A stretch of DNA of 64,000 bases from Bacteroides sp. AN502(2024) (GTDB lineage: Bacteria; Bacteroidota; Bacteroidia; Bacteroidales; Bacteroidaceae), in NCBI RefSeq assembly GCF_041227145.1, contig NZ_JBGFSP010000003.1:1302001-1366000 (forward strand). The letters are read 5' to 3'. Made by a program: the position numbers and the translations under genes. Positions 9,306 through 17,635 of the stretch are shown piece by piece. The notes under the pieces are model-generated. The model was not told where the DNA came from, made no database searches, and saw nothing but the letters and a program-made list of their open reading frames with translations. Each line of letters starts with the position of its first letter. The stretch's first letter is position 1.

Positions 9306-9405
9306 AGAGACTGTCTAACAAGTCCTATTTTAACGATTTCACCCCTGCCAGAATATGTTTTGGCAGGGGTGACTTCTAATTACTGAGACCTATTAGACAG
9401 CCTCT
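9306..9405. repeat. MITE-like palindromic element, copy A
   Basis: A ~100-bp element with inverted ends (left AGAGACTGTCTAACAAGTC; right complement AGAGGCTGTCTAATAGGTC) and a central hairpin CACCCCTGCCA / TGGCAGGGGTG. Its reverse complement matches the element at 49121-49220 at about 94% by eye. It separates murF from the convergent VanZ-like gene and supplies that gene's last codons and stop. Confidence 0.85.
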
Positions 9406-9790
9406 TATTCATCATCCTAGGACGTACGACATAATAGGCTACTAAACTAGCCAGAAAGGCTCCTGTACTGTTAGCAGCAAAATCCAACCAGTCTCCACCC
9501 CGGTAAGTAGTACAATACTCCTGCAGTAATTCTACACAACCGCTAAAAAGTACAGGACAGAGGAATGCACCTACCCACGCATGCCACATCGGAGCATTGT
9601 CTCTGCGATGCGCACGCAGAAATTCCAGCCACAACATGCCCGACATGCCCAAATACATACAGACATGAACCAGTTTGTCGAGATTGGGAATTTCATTTAA
9701 ATCCGTCTTAGGCGGTTTAAAGAACGACAGATAAACCACTGTCAGAATAATAAAAAGCGAGATCGGATATTTCTTAATATAAGACAGCAC
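9380..9790 (-). CDS. VanZ-like family membrane protein
   Basis: 136 residues with four predicted membrane helices (about 8-24, 40-58, 71-90, 103-123). The VanZ-like pattern includes LNEIPNLDKLVHVCMYLGMSG near the N-terminus and ELLQEY...GGDWLDFAANSTGAFLASLVAYY. The molecular role of such proteins in Bacteroides is unknown to me. The final residues (KRLSNRSQ) and the stop codon are read from the palindromic repeat at 9306-9405, so the repeat has probably set the present C-terminus. Confidence 0.8.
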   Translation of the reverse strand: MLSYIKKYPISLFIILTVVYLSFFKPPKTDLNEIPNLDKLVHVCMYLGMSGMLWLEFLRAHRRDNAPMWHAWVGAFLCPVLFSGCVELLQEYCTTYRGGDWLDFAANSTGAFLASLVAYYVVRPRMMNKRLSNRSQ

Positions 9791-9814
9791 ATCTAAATAA
9801 TATTACAATTATCG

Positions 9815-9844
9815 TGCAAATATAAGTATCATTTTCTATATTTG
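9815..9844. promoter_or_regulatory. Divergent -7 boxes for the VanZ-like and NSS genes
   Basis: TATATTTG occurs on the complement at 9815-9822 (toward the VanZ-like gene) and on the plus strand at 9837-9844 (toward the NSS transporter). Both match TAnnTTTG; no clean -33 boxes are seen. Confidence 0.4.
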
Positions 9845-9892
9845 CATTTTATACCTGCATTTTATAACGATTTGTAAGATAAAACAATATTT

Positions 9893-11263
9893 ATGGCAAA
9901 AAATGATAGAGCAAACTTTGGCAGTAAATTAGGGGTCATACTCGCTTCGGCCGGCTCTGCGGTCGGACTGGGTAATATATGGAGATTTCCCTATGAAACG
10001 GGAAATCATGGAGGTGCGGCATTTATATTGATCTATTTAGGCTGCATCTTTCTTCTGGGACTGCCTATTATGATTGCCGAGTTTCTGATAGGACGCCGTT
10101 CGAGAGCCAACACAGCAAGAGCATATCAGAAATTAGCCCCTGGAACACATTGGCGTTGGGTAGGACGCATGGGAGTACTGGCCGGCTTCCTGATACTTAG
10201 TTATTATACCGTAGTAGCAGGCTGGACACTTGAATATATTCTTGAAGCTGCGACCAACGGCTTTGCCGGGAAAAACTCCGAAGAGTTCATCTCTTCTTTC
10301 CAGCAATTCTCCAGTAGTCCGTGGAGACCGGTTGTATGGTTGGTAGCCTTCCTGCTAATCACTCATTTCATCATCGTGAAAGGAGTGGAAAAAGGAATCG
10401 AAAAGTCCTCCAAAATCATGATGCCTGCCTTGTTTATCATTATCCTCATACTGGTAGTTTGCTCGGTTGCTTTGCCGGGAGCCGGTGCAGGCATTGAATT
10501 CCTGTTCAGGCCAGACTTTAGCAAAGTGAACGGAAATGTGTTTTTGAGTGCCATGGGACAGGCTTTTTTCTCTTTAAGCTTGGGAATGGGATGTCTTTGT
10601 ACATACGCCTCCTATTTCAGTAAAGAAACCAACCTAACTAAAACCGCTTTCAGCGTAGGAATCATTGATACTTTTGTAGCGATACTAGCCGGTTTTATCA
10701 TCTTCCCGGCCGCTTTTTCCGTAGGCATACAACCAGATTCAGGTCCGAGCCTAATCTTTATCACACTGCCTAATGTATTCCAACAGGCATTCAGCGGAGT
10801 CCCCATACTGGCATATATATTCTCTGTCATGTTCTACGCGTTGTTGGCGATGGCAGCTTTAACTTCCACCATTTCCCTGCACGAAGTAGTAACCGCTTAT
10901 TTACATGAGGAGTTCAAGCTTTCCCGTGGGAAATCAGCCAGGTTAGTCACCGGAGGTTGTATTTTCCTAGGAATATTCTGCTCATTATCATTGGGAGTCA
11001 TGAACGGATTTACGATTTTCGGACTGAATATGTTCGACCTCTTCGACTTCTTAACAGCTAAAATCATGTTACCACTTGGCGGATTGTGTATTTCGCTCTT
11101 CACCGGATGGTATCTGGACAAAAAGATCGTATGGTCGGAGGTTACCAATAACGGTTCATTAAAGATACCGGCATACAAACTCATAATCTTTATATTAAAA
11201 TACATCGCCCCCATCGCCATCTCACTGATATTTATCAATGAACTGGGATTAATCAATCTATAA
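9893..11263 (+). CDS. Neurotransmitter:sodium symporter (NSS) family transporter
   Basis: 456 residues, 11-12 membrane helices. The N-terminus has the NSS signature, with FGSKLGVILASAGSAVGLGN and IWRFPYETGNHGGAAF forming the unwound helix 1 and sodium site. The family uses sodium to import small amino acids or related compounds (LeuT, MhsT); the substrate cannot be told here. The stop TAA overlaps the next gene's ATG by one base (TAATG), so the two are probably translationally coupled. Confidence 0.93.
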   Translation: MAKNDRANFGSKLGVILASAGSAVGLGNIWRFPYETGNHGGAAFILIYLGCIFLLGLPIMIAEFLIGRRSRANTARAYQKLAPGTHWRWVGRMGVLAGFLILSYYTVVAGWTLEYILEAATNGFAGKNSEEFISSFQQFSSSPWRPVVWLVAFLLITHFIIVKGVEKGIEKSSKIMMPALFIIILILVVCSVALPGAGAGIEFLFRPDFSKVNGNVFLSAMGQAFFSLSLGMGCLCTYASYFSKETNLTKTAFSVGIIDTFVAILAGFIIFPAAFSVGIQPDSGPSLIFITLPNVFQQAFSGVPILAYIFSVMFYALLAMAALTSTISLHEVVTAYLHEEFKLSRGKSARLVTGGCIFLGIFCSLSLGVMNGFTIFGLNMFDLFDFLTAKIMLPLGGLCISLFTGWYLDKKIVWSEVTNNGSLKIPAYKLIIFILKYIAPIAISLIFINELGLINL

Positions 11264-12174
11264 TGTGGAAAGACTTCCTTTACTATACCAAAACTGAACG
11301 ACAGGGCATTATCGTTCTTGTTGTTCTCATTTTAGGAGTATATGCCGCTCCTAAACTCTTCTCCTTTTTCTCTCGCGTTGAAGATACCGGTTGCGCAGAG
11401 AATGAGAAGTTCGATAAAGAATATAACGACTTTATTTCTTCCCTCCGAGAAACCCAACCTCGCCCAAAGTCCGATCATTCATTTCAATCATCCCCTCAAA
11501 GGGAGATCAAACTTGCGATGTTCGATCCGAATACTGCGGACTCCGCCACTTTCCTGTCACTCGGACTACCGTCCTGGATGGCTAGGAACATTCTGCGTTA
11601 TCGCAATAAACAAGGCAAATTCCGCCATCCGGAGGATTTCCGAAAGATCTATGGGCTAACGGAAGAACAATACCGGACCCTTTATCCCTATATTCAAATT
11701 AGAAAAGATTTCAATTCAAAGGATACGGTACGATTGTTAACCATACCAAGCATACAACGGGACACACTCATGAAATATTCCCCCGGAACAATCATCAGCC
11801 TCAACTCCGCAGATACCACCGAACTGAAAAAGATTCCGGGAATCGGAAGCAGCATTGCCCGGATGATTGTGAATTACCGCGAACGGCTGGGAGGCTTTTC
11901 CCGGATAGAGCAGTTGCAGGAGATTCATCTAAAGGTAGACAAACTCCGTCCGTGGTTTTCCATTGACACCCATCAAACACGCCGCATCAATTTAAACAAA
12001 GCCGGCATGGAACGAATGATGCATCATCCATACATAAACTACTACCAGGCAAAGGCTATCATAGAATATCGGAAAAAGAAAGGACCCTTAAAAAGTCTGA
12101 AGCAATTATCTCTTTACGAGGAGTTCACTCCTACTGATCTCGAACGGATCGAGCCCTACATTTGTTATAATTAA
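11263..12174 (+). CDS. Helix-hairpin-helix (ComEA-like) membrane-anchored protein
   Basis: 303 residues. A single N-terminal helix (about 15-35, IIVLVVLILGVYAAPKLFSF) anchors it; the rest should face the periplasm. Three HhH units are visible: FDPNTADSATFLSLGLPSWM...YRNKQGKFRHPEDF, SLNSADTTELKKIPGIGSSI...YRERLGGFSRIEQL, and NLNKAGMERMMHHPYINYYQ...YRKKKGPLKSLKQL. The middle unit is closest to the ComEA consensus. ComEA-like domains bind DNA during natural transformation; whether this one does is inference. It overlaps the NSS gene by one base and ends before a hairpin at 12183-12216. Confidence 0.85.
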   Translation: MWKDFLYYTKTERQGIIVLVVLILGVYAAPKLFSFFSRVEDTGCAENEKFDKEYNDFISSLRETQPRPKSDHSFQSSPQREIKLAMFDPNTADSATFLSLGLPSWMARNILRYRNKQGKFRHPEDFRKIYGLTEEQYRTLYPYIQIRKDFNSKDTVRLLTIPSIQRDTLMKYSPGTIISLNSADTTELKKIPGIGSSIARMIVNYRERLGGFSRIEQLQEIHLKVDKLRPWFSIDTHQTRRINLNKAGMERMMHHPYINYYQAKAIIEYRKKKGPLKSLKQLSLYEEFTPTDLERIEPYICYN

Positions 12175-12182
12175 TAAAAAAA

Positions 12183-12216
12183 GATGCATTCCTATCACCA
12201 CAGACAAGAATGCATC
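12183..12216 (+). terminator. Hairpin after the HhH gene
   Basis: GATGCATTC (12183-12191) pairs exactly with GAATGCATC (12208-12216) around a 16-nt loop, 9 bp past the HhH stop codon. No T-run follows, so the terminator role is probable but not certain. Confidence 0.5.
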
Positions 12217-12354
12217 ACACACAAACAAAACAAACACTCTACTATCATCTTCACAGACTTCCGTAGAGAAGGGACTATAAATGTATGGCTAAAAGACAGA
12301 ACACTTACAAGGCTCCGCCTTTTCATATATATTTTTATACATTAAACTCTCCAA

Positions 12355-13014
12355 TTAATCTTTTTTAATCATACCATCCACTATATGAACCGTCCGGTCC
12401 GTAATTTCGGCAAGCCCTTCGTCATGCGTCACGATGACAAAAGTCTGCCCCAGCCGATCCCTCAAATCAAAAAACAGTTGATGTAAATCTTCTTTATTAT
12501 GTGTATCCAAACTGCCGGATGGTTCGTCAGCCAGAATAACAGCCGGTTCATTGATCAAAGCCCGTGCTACCGCCACCCGTTGTTTCTCACCTCCCGACAA
12601 TTCGTTCGGTTTATGAGAAGCCCGGTCAACCAGTCCCATAAAATCCAGAATCTTCACAGCACGTTCGTGTACCTCCTTCGAAGATACCCCGGCGATTAGG
12701 GCGGGAATCATCACATTTTCCAATGCCGTGAACTCCGGCAATAGTTGGTGAAACTGGAAAACAAACCCAATATTCTTATTGCGAAAAGCGGATAGTTCTT
12801 TCTCTTTCATCCGGCTCACCACGGTTCCGTCAATCGCTACCATACCTGCGTCCGGTTCATCCAAAGTACCCATTATCTGCAATAACGTAGTTTTACCCGC
12901 ACCACTCGGGCCTACAATACTAACAATCTCTCCTTTGTTGATTTCCAGGTCAATGCCTTTCAACACCTGTAATGAGCCGAAACTCTTCGTAATCCCCTCT
13001 AGCTTTATCATCAT
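12355..13014 (-). CDS. lolD: LolD-like ABC transporter ATP-binding protein
   Basis: 219 residues from the ATG at 13014, chosen because it lies 4 bp after the tcdA stop and opens [20 protein letters not shown]; the frame is open further up to 13113 inside tcdA. Walker A is [11 protein letters not shown], the Q-loop region is [21 protein letters not shown], the signature is [16 protein letters not shown] and Walker B is [13 protein letters not shown]. It belongs to the MacB/LolD group that powers lipoprotein release or related periplasmic work. The partner LolC/E permease is not in this window, so the exact assignment within the group is inference. Confidence 0.88.
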   Translation of the reverse strand: MMIKLEGITKSFGSLQVLKGIDLEINKGEIVSIVGPSGAGKTTLLQIMGTLDEPDAGMVAIDGTVVSRMKEKELSAFRNKNIGFVFQFHQLLPEFTALENVMIPALIAGVSSKEVHERAVKILDFMGLVDRASHKPNELSGGEKQRVAVARALINEPAVILADEPSGSLDTHNKEDLHQLFFDLRDRLGQTFVIVTHDEGLAEITDRTVHIVDGMIKKD

Positions 13015-13018
13015 AGCC

Positions 13019-13735
13019 TTATAATCGTTTAATGACATATTCAGCCAGATAGCACCCAAACACGGCCGGCATGTAACTGACTGTCCCACATGTCGATTTC
13101 TTATTCTGTTCATCCTCCGTCAGCAATACAGCTTTCGGATCGGCTTGTTCCGTACTGAACACCACCGGAAGTTTCCGTTTCATTCCCATCTTCTGCAAAC
13201 GCTTCCGCACAGCCTTACTCAAACCGCAATGATACGTCTCCCAAAGATCGGCAAAACGAACCTGGGTGATGTCGCTCTTCGCCCCTGCTCCCATACTGGA
13301 GACAATCTTTATGTGACGCCTCATCGCTTCATAAATCAGAAAGCATTTCGGACTGATCGTATCAATGGCATCCACAATAAAATCATAAGTACCGGCATCC
13401 AGCAGTTCCGGTATATTTTCATCTTTCAGGTAAACAGACAGGACAGTCAGCTCAATCGCCGGATTTATATCTCTATAACGGGCTGCCAACACCTCCGCTT
13501 TCGTTCTCCCCAGCGTGGAATGCATGGCCGGCAACTGACGGTTCAGATTGGTAAGCTGCACTGTATCGGCATCTACAATCGTCATCCGTCCGACCCCTGC
13601 ACGGCAAATCAGCTCGGCGGCATAAGCACCTACTCCACCCAGTCCCACGACCAATACGTGTGCATTCCGAATGCGCTCTATCTTTTCCTCCCCTAATAGG
13701 AGTTTCGTTCTCTGTTGCCAATCATTTCTGTCCAT
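13019..13735 (-). CDS. tcdA: tRNA threonylcarbamoyladenosine dehydratase (TcdA/ThiF family)
   Basis: 238 residues from the ATG at 13735, whose A is the last base of the upstream TAA (TAATG); an ATG at 13753 is possible but overlaps more. The E1-like Rossmann motif is [18 protein letters not shown], followed by [28 protein letters not shown] and [14 protein letters not shown]. TcdA uses ATP to cyclise t6A37 in tRNA to ct6A. The gene is the middle of a tight leftward operon antiporter-tcdA-lolD. Confidence 0.9.
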   Translation of the reverse strand: MDRNDWQQRTKLLLGEEKIERIRNAHVLVVGLGGVGAYAAELICRAGVGRMTIVDADTVQLTNLNRQLPAMHSTLGRTKAEVLAARYRDINPAIELTVLSVYLKDENIPELLDAGTYDFIVDAIDTISPKCFLIYEAMRRHIKIVSSMGAGAKSDITQVRFADLWETYHCGLSKAVRKRLQKMGMKRKLPVVFSTEQADPKAVLLTEDEQNKKSTCGTVSYMPAVFGCYLAEYVIKRL

Positions 13736-15870
13736 TAGTTTTTCTTTAACCATTTATAAAACCATTTACCAACCTTCTCATAATGTTGCGACTCATTATA
13801 CCCGCGAGGATCGGAGAATGACACAATTTCCTGCGGTTCGCCAAACTGGTCGGGATACAAAATAATCAAACTATTATTAGAGAAATATTTTCCTAATTGT
13901 GTCGGCAGACGCTCAAAAGAGGGATCATAAGAGATAGATCCGCGACGGGCAGAGATAACGACCAATAAATGGTCATAATTCACCTGCCCTGTCAACAGCA
14001 AGAGATCCTCCCACTCCTCCAATATGGAGAATTCCGTCGGGGTACCTGCATGTCGCTTTTTCACAAGTTGCTGAACACGCATCAACGTACGCTCATTGGC
14101 AAAGAAATGCACCCGACAGCCCAAGATACTTCCCATACGGCAGAAGTGTTCCACCCATTTAGAGAACCCCGATTCATATTCAGCCTTCGGCGGAACGGCA
14201 ATATTGATTCGACGCAAGGTATTGACAGGCATCAGGAATTTGGCAATCATCACTTCACGATGCGTACCTTTCAGCAGACTTTCAGCCAGATGTCCGAAGA
14301 AAGAGTCGACAATATTTGCCTTCCGGTGCAGACCGATCACAATATCCGTAGCTTCATACTCTTTGATGGTATGGATAATCCCCGAAGCGATATTCAAATC
14401 ATAACGACTCACCATCGTCACAGGCACATCAGCGGCAGCGGCAATCATGGCAGCCTTCTCCAGATTACGTTTACCCTGCTGTTCTTTCTTCTCCGAGCTA
14501 TTATTATCATTGATAACGTTCAACGCCACCAATGCGTTTTTCTGCTTGGCATCCTTTATCACTAAAGCCAGATTAACCAGATCTTCAATCGTCTCCGGAT
14601 TAGCGACTGGAATCAAGATTTGTTCCTTATTTATCTGTTTAGCTTCTTCTTCCTCTTGCACATTGTCATCCAAAGCAAAACGACGGGCCGAACGTTCGGT
14701 CACCAAAGAACTGATGATACAAGTGAACAGTATCATCACTACCGTACCGTTCAAGACATCGTCATTCAACAACCGCTCTCCATTCTCCATGATGATCTCG
14801 TGCCCTATCAATACCGCTGCCAATGTAGCCGCCGCCTGCGCATTACTCAGACCGAATATCATGCTCCGTTCGTTCGACTGCATCCGATAGACCTTTTGTG
14901 TGATCCAGGCAGCCAGCCATTTACTAAAGGTTGCCACCACTGTCATCACAACGGCTACCTTCAATGCTTCGCCTCCGGTAAACAGGCTTCTCACATCAAT
15001 AATCATTCCGACACCAATCAGGAAATAGGGAATAAACAACGCATTTCCCACAAATTCCAACCGGTTCATTAAAGGAGATACATGGGGTATCAGGCGATTC
15101 AATACCAAACCGGCCAGAAAAGCTCCCAAGATTCCTTCCATTCCTACAAATTCCATCAATCCTCCTCCGAGGAAAACCATCGCCAGCACAAACACAAACT
15201 GCATCACGCTGTCATCATACTTCCGGAAGAACCAACGCCCGATACGGGGGAAAAAGAATACAATCAGGAATCCGAGGAAGGCCACTTTGACTACAAGAAA
15301 TACCCAGAACCAGCCATCGGCAGTTCCCTTAAACATGCCTCCTATGACGGCAAGAATAATCAAAGCCAGAGTGACGGTGACAGCAGTACCACCAATGGTG
15401 ATATTGACACTGCGTAAACGCGACAGTCCATAACGACTAATAATAGGATAGGCAATTAAGGTGTGGGAAGCATACATACTTGCCAACAATACTGCCGTGA
15501 GAAAACCGTACCCCAGCACACTCATACTGCTCCATATCCCCAACGCCATAGGAATCAGAAAGGTAAGCCAGCCGAACACGAAACTTTTCGTCCGGTTCTT
15601 CTTGAAATCCTCCATATCCATCTCGAGACCGGCAAGGAACATGATATAATAGAGTCCTACTTTGCCGAACAGTTCGAAACTACTGTCACGGTCGAGCACA
15701 TGAAAGCCGTGCTCGCCAATCAGTACACCTGCCAGAATCATACCTATAATATGAGGTATATGGAGACGCCCCAGAATCATCGGAGCAAAAAGAATGATTA
15801 TCAGTACCAAAAAGAATACCCAGGTCGGATCAGAAATAGGCAACGTTAAATGAAGATCAAACAGGTTCAT
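13735..15870 (-). CDS. CPA2 cation:proton antiporter with universal-stress-like domains
   Basis: 711 residues from the ATG at 15870 (MNLFDLHLTLPISDPTWVFF); the frame is open to 15924 but the extra 18 residues look unlikely. The first ~400 residues hold about 12 membrane helices of the Na+/H+ exchanger fold, with ILGRLHIPHIIGMILAGVLIG, FLAGLEMDMEDFKKN and GAFLAGLVLNRLIPHVSPL. A cytoplasmic part of about 300 residues contains USP-like folds (ILIPVANPETIEDLVNLAL; INIAVPPKAEYESGFSKWVE). The family exchanges Na+ or K+ for H+; the ion is not evident. First gene of the leftward operon with tcdA and lolD, which follow with one-base and 4-bp junctions. Confidence 0.9.
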   Translation of the reverse strand: MNLFDLHLTLPISDPTWVFFLVLIIILFAPMILGRLHIPHIIGMILAGVLIGEHGFHVLDRDSSFELFGKVGLYYIMFLAGLEMDMEDFKKNRTKSFVFGWLTFLIPMALGIWSSMSVLGYGFLTAVLLASMYASHTLIAYPIISRYGLSRLRSVNITIGGTAVTVTLALIILAVIGGMFKGTADGWFWVFLVVKVAFLGFLIVFFFPRIGRWFFRKYDDSVMQFVFVLAMVFLGGGLMEFVGMEGILGAFLAGLVLNRLIPHVSPLMNRLEFVGNALFIPYFLIGVGMIIDVRSLFTGGEALKVAVVMTVVATFSKWLAAWITQKVYRMQSNERSMIFGLSNAQAAATLAAVLIGHEIIMENGERLLNDDVLNGTVVMILFTCIISSLVTERSARRFALDDNVQEEEEAKQINKEQILIPVANPETIEDLVNLALVIKDAKQKNALVALNVINDNNSSEKKEQQGKRNLEKAAMIAAAADVPVTMVSRYDLNIASGIIHTIKEYEATDIVIGLHRKANIVDSFFGHLAESLLKGTHREVMIAKFLMPVNTLRRINIAVPPKAEYESGFSKWVEHFCRMGSILGCRVHFFANERTLMRVQQLVKKRHAGTPTEFSILEEWEDLLLLTGQVNYDHLLVVISARRGSISYDPSFERLPTQLGKYFSNNSLIILYPDQFGEPQEIVSFSDPRGYNESQHYEKVGKWFYKWLKKN

Positions 15871-16013
15871 AGACGGTGGTTTTAGGATTTCTCTGCAAAG
15901 GAACAAAAAAGTTCGCAGAATCACAATGAATGTTCTGACGTATTATCATTAGTCAATTACTCACCTTACTACTTCTTTTCCCCCGCTTACCTATCAGGAT
16001 ATATTTCGTTAGG

Positions 16014-16115
16014 CACTTTTATTTCGGATGACTATAGTCTTCCTTACGGATAACTATAGTTTCCCTTGCGAATAACTATAGTCAAACGCAAGGGAGACTA
16101 TAGTCAAACGAAGTA
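16014..16115. repeat. ACTATAGT palindrome array, copy 1
   Basis: The 8-bp palindrome ACTATAGT occurs at 16031, 16053, 16075 and 16097, exactly 22 bp apart. Flanks extend each copy into a longer imperfect palindrome (TTGCGAATA...CAAACGCAA). A second array with the same spacing and flanks lies at 59531-59635. This copy is between the divergent antiporter operon and asd. The rest of the 514-bp intergenic stretch shows no gene. Confidence 0.85.
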
Positions 16116-16305
16116 ATAATAGGCAATAAAGATAATCTAATCGGGCAACCCAACCAATCCGATTCGCGTCGCGACGGAGAAGGAGTCACTTTGCGTACAG
16201 TTATCCTGTCCCGATAACATCACCTGATGATACGTAAGGTTCAAGTAATCCGTCGAAAAGCTGAAATATTTCTCTCAAAAACAATGTTTATATACTAATT
16301 TGTTA

Positions 16306-16313
16306 TAATTTTG
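16306..16313 (+). promoter_or_regulatory. Candidate -7 box for asd
   Basis: TAATTTTG matches TAnnTTTG, 71 bp before the asd start. No clear -33 element. Confidence 0.4.
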
Positions 16314-16384
16314 CAGTCAAATCTTTCCGATTCGACAGGATGAAGGAGAGAAATTCAATATTCACAATTTAACAGAAGATAAAG

Positions 16385-17392
16385 ATGAAAGTAGCTATTG
16401 TTGGCGTAAGCGGAGCCGTAGGACAAGAGTTCCTGCGCGTGCTCGATGAGAGAAATTTCCCGTTGGATGAGTTAGTTTTGTTCGGTTCTAAACGTAGTGC
16501 CGGAACAACCTATACTTTCCGCGGTAAACAGATCGAGGTGAAACTCTTACAACACAACGATGACTTTAAAGGGGTAGACATTGCTTTCACTTCTGCCGGT
16601 GCAGGAACATCCAAGGAGTTCGAAAAAACAATCACCAAGTATGGTGCTGTGATGATCGACAACTCCAGCGCTTTCCGTATGGATACCGATGTGCCTTTAG
16701 TGGTACCTGAAGTAAATGCAGAAGATGCATTGGAACGTCCGCGCGGTGTTATTGCCAATCCGAATTGTACGACTATCCAGATGGTCGTTGCACTGAAAGC
16801 CATCGAACAGCTTTCTCATATAAAAACCGTACACGTATCTACCTATCAGGCAGCAAGTGGTGCGGGTGCCGCTGCCATGGACGAATTGTACGAACAATAT
16901 CGTCAGGTATTGGCTAATGAGCCTGTGACTGTGGAGAAGTTTGCCTATCAGTTGGCTTTCAACCTGATTCCGCAGATCGACGTGTTTACAGAAAACGGCT
17001 ATACGAAAGAAGAGATGAAGATGTATAATGAAACGCGTAAGATCATGCATTCTGACGTAAAGGTTAGTGCAACTTGTGTACGTGTTCCCGCACTACGCGC
17101 TCACTCTGAAAGTATTTGGATAGAAACGGAACGTCCGATTTCCGTAGAAGAGGCTCGTGAAGCATTCGCTAACGGCGAAGGGCTGGTTTTACAGGACAAT
17201 CCTGCCGAAAAAGAATACCCGATGCCGTTGTTCCTGGCAGGTAAAGACCCGGTATACGTAGGCCGTATCCGCAAAGATCTGACAAACGAAAACGGACTGA
17301 CTTTCTGGATTGTAGGTGACCAGATCAAGAAGGGGGCTGCCCTGAACGCTGTTCAGATTGCCGAATATCTGATTAAAGTAAAAAATATCTAA
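16385..17392 (+). CDS. asd: Aspartate-semialdehyde dehydrogenase
   Basis: 335 residues, normal length. It reduces beta-aspartyl phosphate to aspartate semialdehyde with NADPH, feeding lysine/diaminopimelate, threonine and methionine synthesis. The NADP-binding start is [20 protein letters not shown]. The catalytic Cys is in [29 protein letters not shown] follows, and the substrate Arg/His region is [18 protein letters not shown]. It is a single-gene unit: divergent from the antiporter operon and closed by a strong terminator at 17446-17490. Confidence 0.97.
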   Translation: MKVAIVGVSGAVGQEFLRVLDERNFPLDELVLFGSKRSAGTTYTFRGKQIEVKLLQHNDDFKGVDIAFTSAGAGTSKEFEKTITKYGAVMIDNSSAFRMDTDVPLVVPEVNAEDALERPRGVIANPNCTTIQMVVALKAIEQLSHIKTVHVSTYQAASGAGAAAMDELYEQYRQVLANEPVTVEKFAYQLAFNLIPQIDVFTENGYTKEEMKMYNETRKIMHSDVKVSATCVRVPALRAHSESIWIETERPISVEEAREAFANGEGLVLQDNPAEKEYPMPLFLAGKDPVYVGRIRKDLTNENGLTFWIVGDQIKKGAALNAVQIAEYLIKVKNI

Positions 17393-17445
17393 TATAGCGC
17401 GACTGGAAATAAGATCCGGACAACTATAGATAAGCCCGATAAATC

Positions 17446-17490
17446 AACCGGCTTGCACTGTGATGGCGATCACAATGCAAGCCGGTTTTT
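17446..17490 (+). terminator. Rho-independent terminator of asd
   Basis: AACCGGCTTGCA pairs with TGCAAGCCGGTT, and the stem is extended by TGTGAT/ATCACA. It ends in a T-run (GGTTTTT). It begins 54 bp past the asd stop. Confidence 0.9.
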
Positions 17491-17514
17491 ATTCTCCCAA
17501 GTGCAATCAAATAA

Positions 17515-17616
17515 AAATACCTATTTGCAAGTAGGGTAGGCTAATCAGTTGTAGGTATCTTCATTTAACCGAAATACCTATTTATGGCGATTGACGAAAA
17601 TTCGGTTTTTACCGAA
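17515..17616 (+). promoter_or_regulatory. Repeated ATACCTA motifs and small hairpin before the TonB receptor cluster
   Basis: The 12-mer AAATACCTATTT occurs twice (17515-17526 and 17572-17583), with an inverted TAGGTA at 17552-17557 between them. Just downstream TTCGGT-TTTT-ACCGAA (17601-17616) is a 6-bp inverted repeat 20 bp before the TonB receptor start. These look like operator sites for the nine-gene cluster; the regulator is unknown. Confidence 0.4.
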
Positions 17617-17635
17617 TTTTGCACAAAAGTTATCT

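Noticed and set aside
16031..16104. CRISPR array
   Set aside because: The repeated unit is only an 8-bp palindrome, joints are too short and similar to be spacers, and no cas gene is near.
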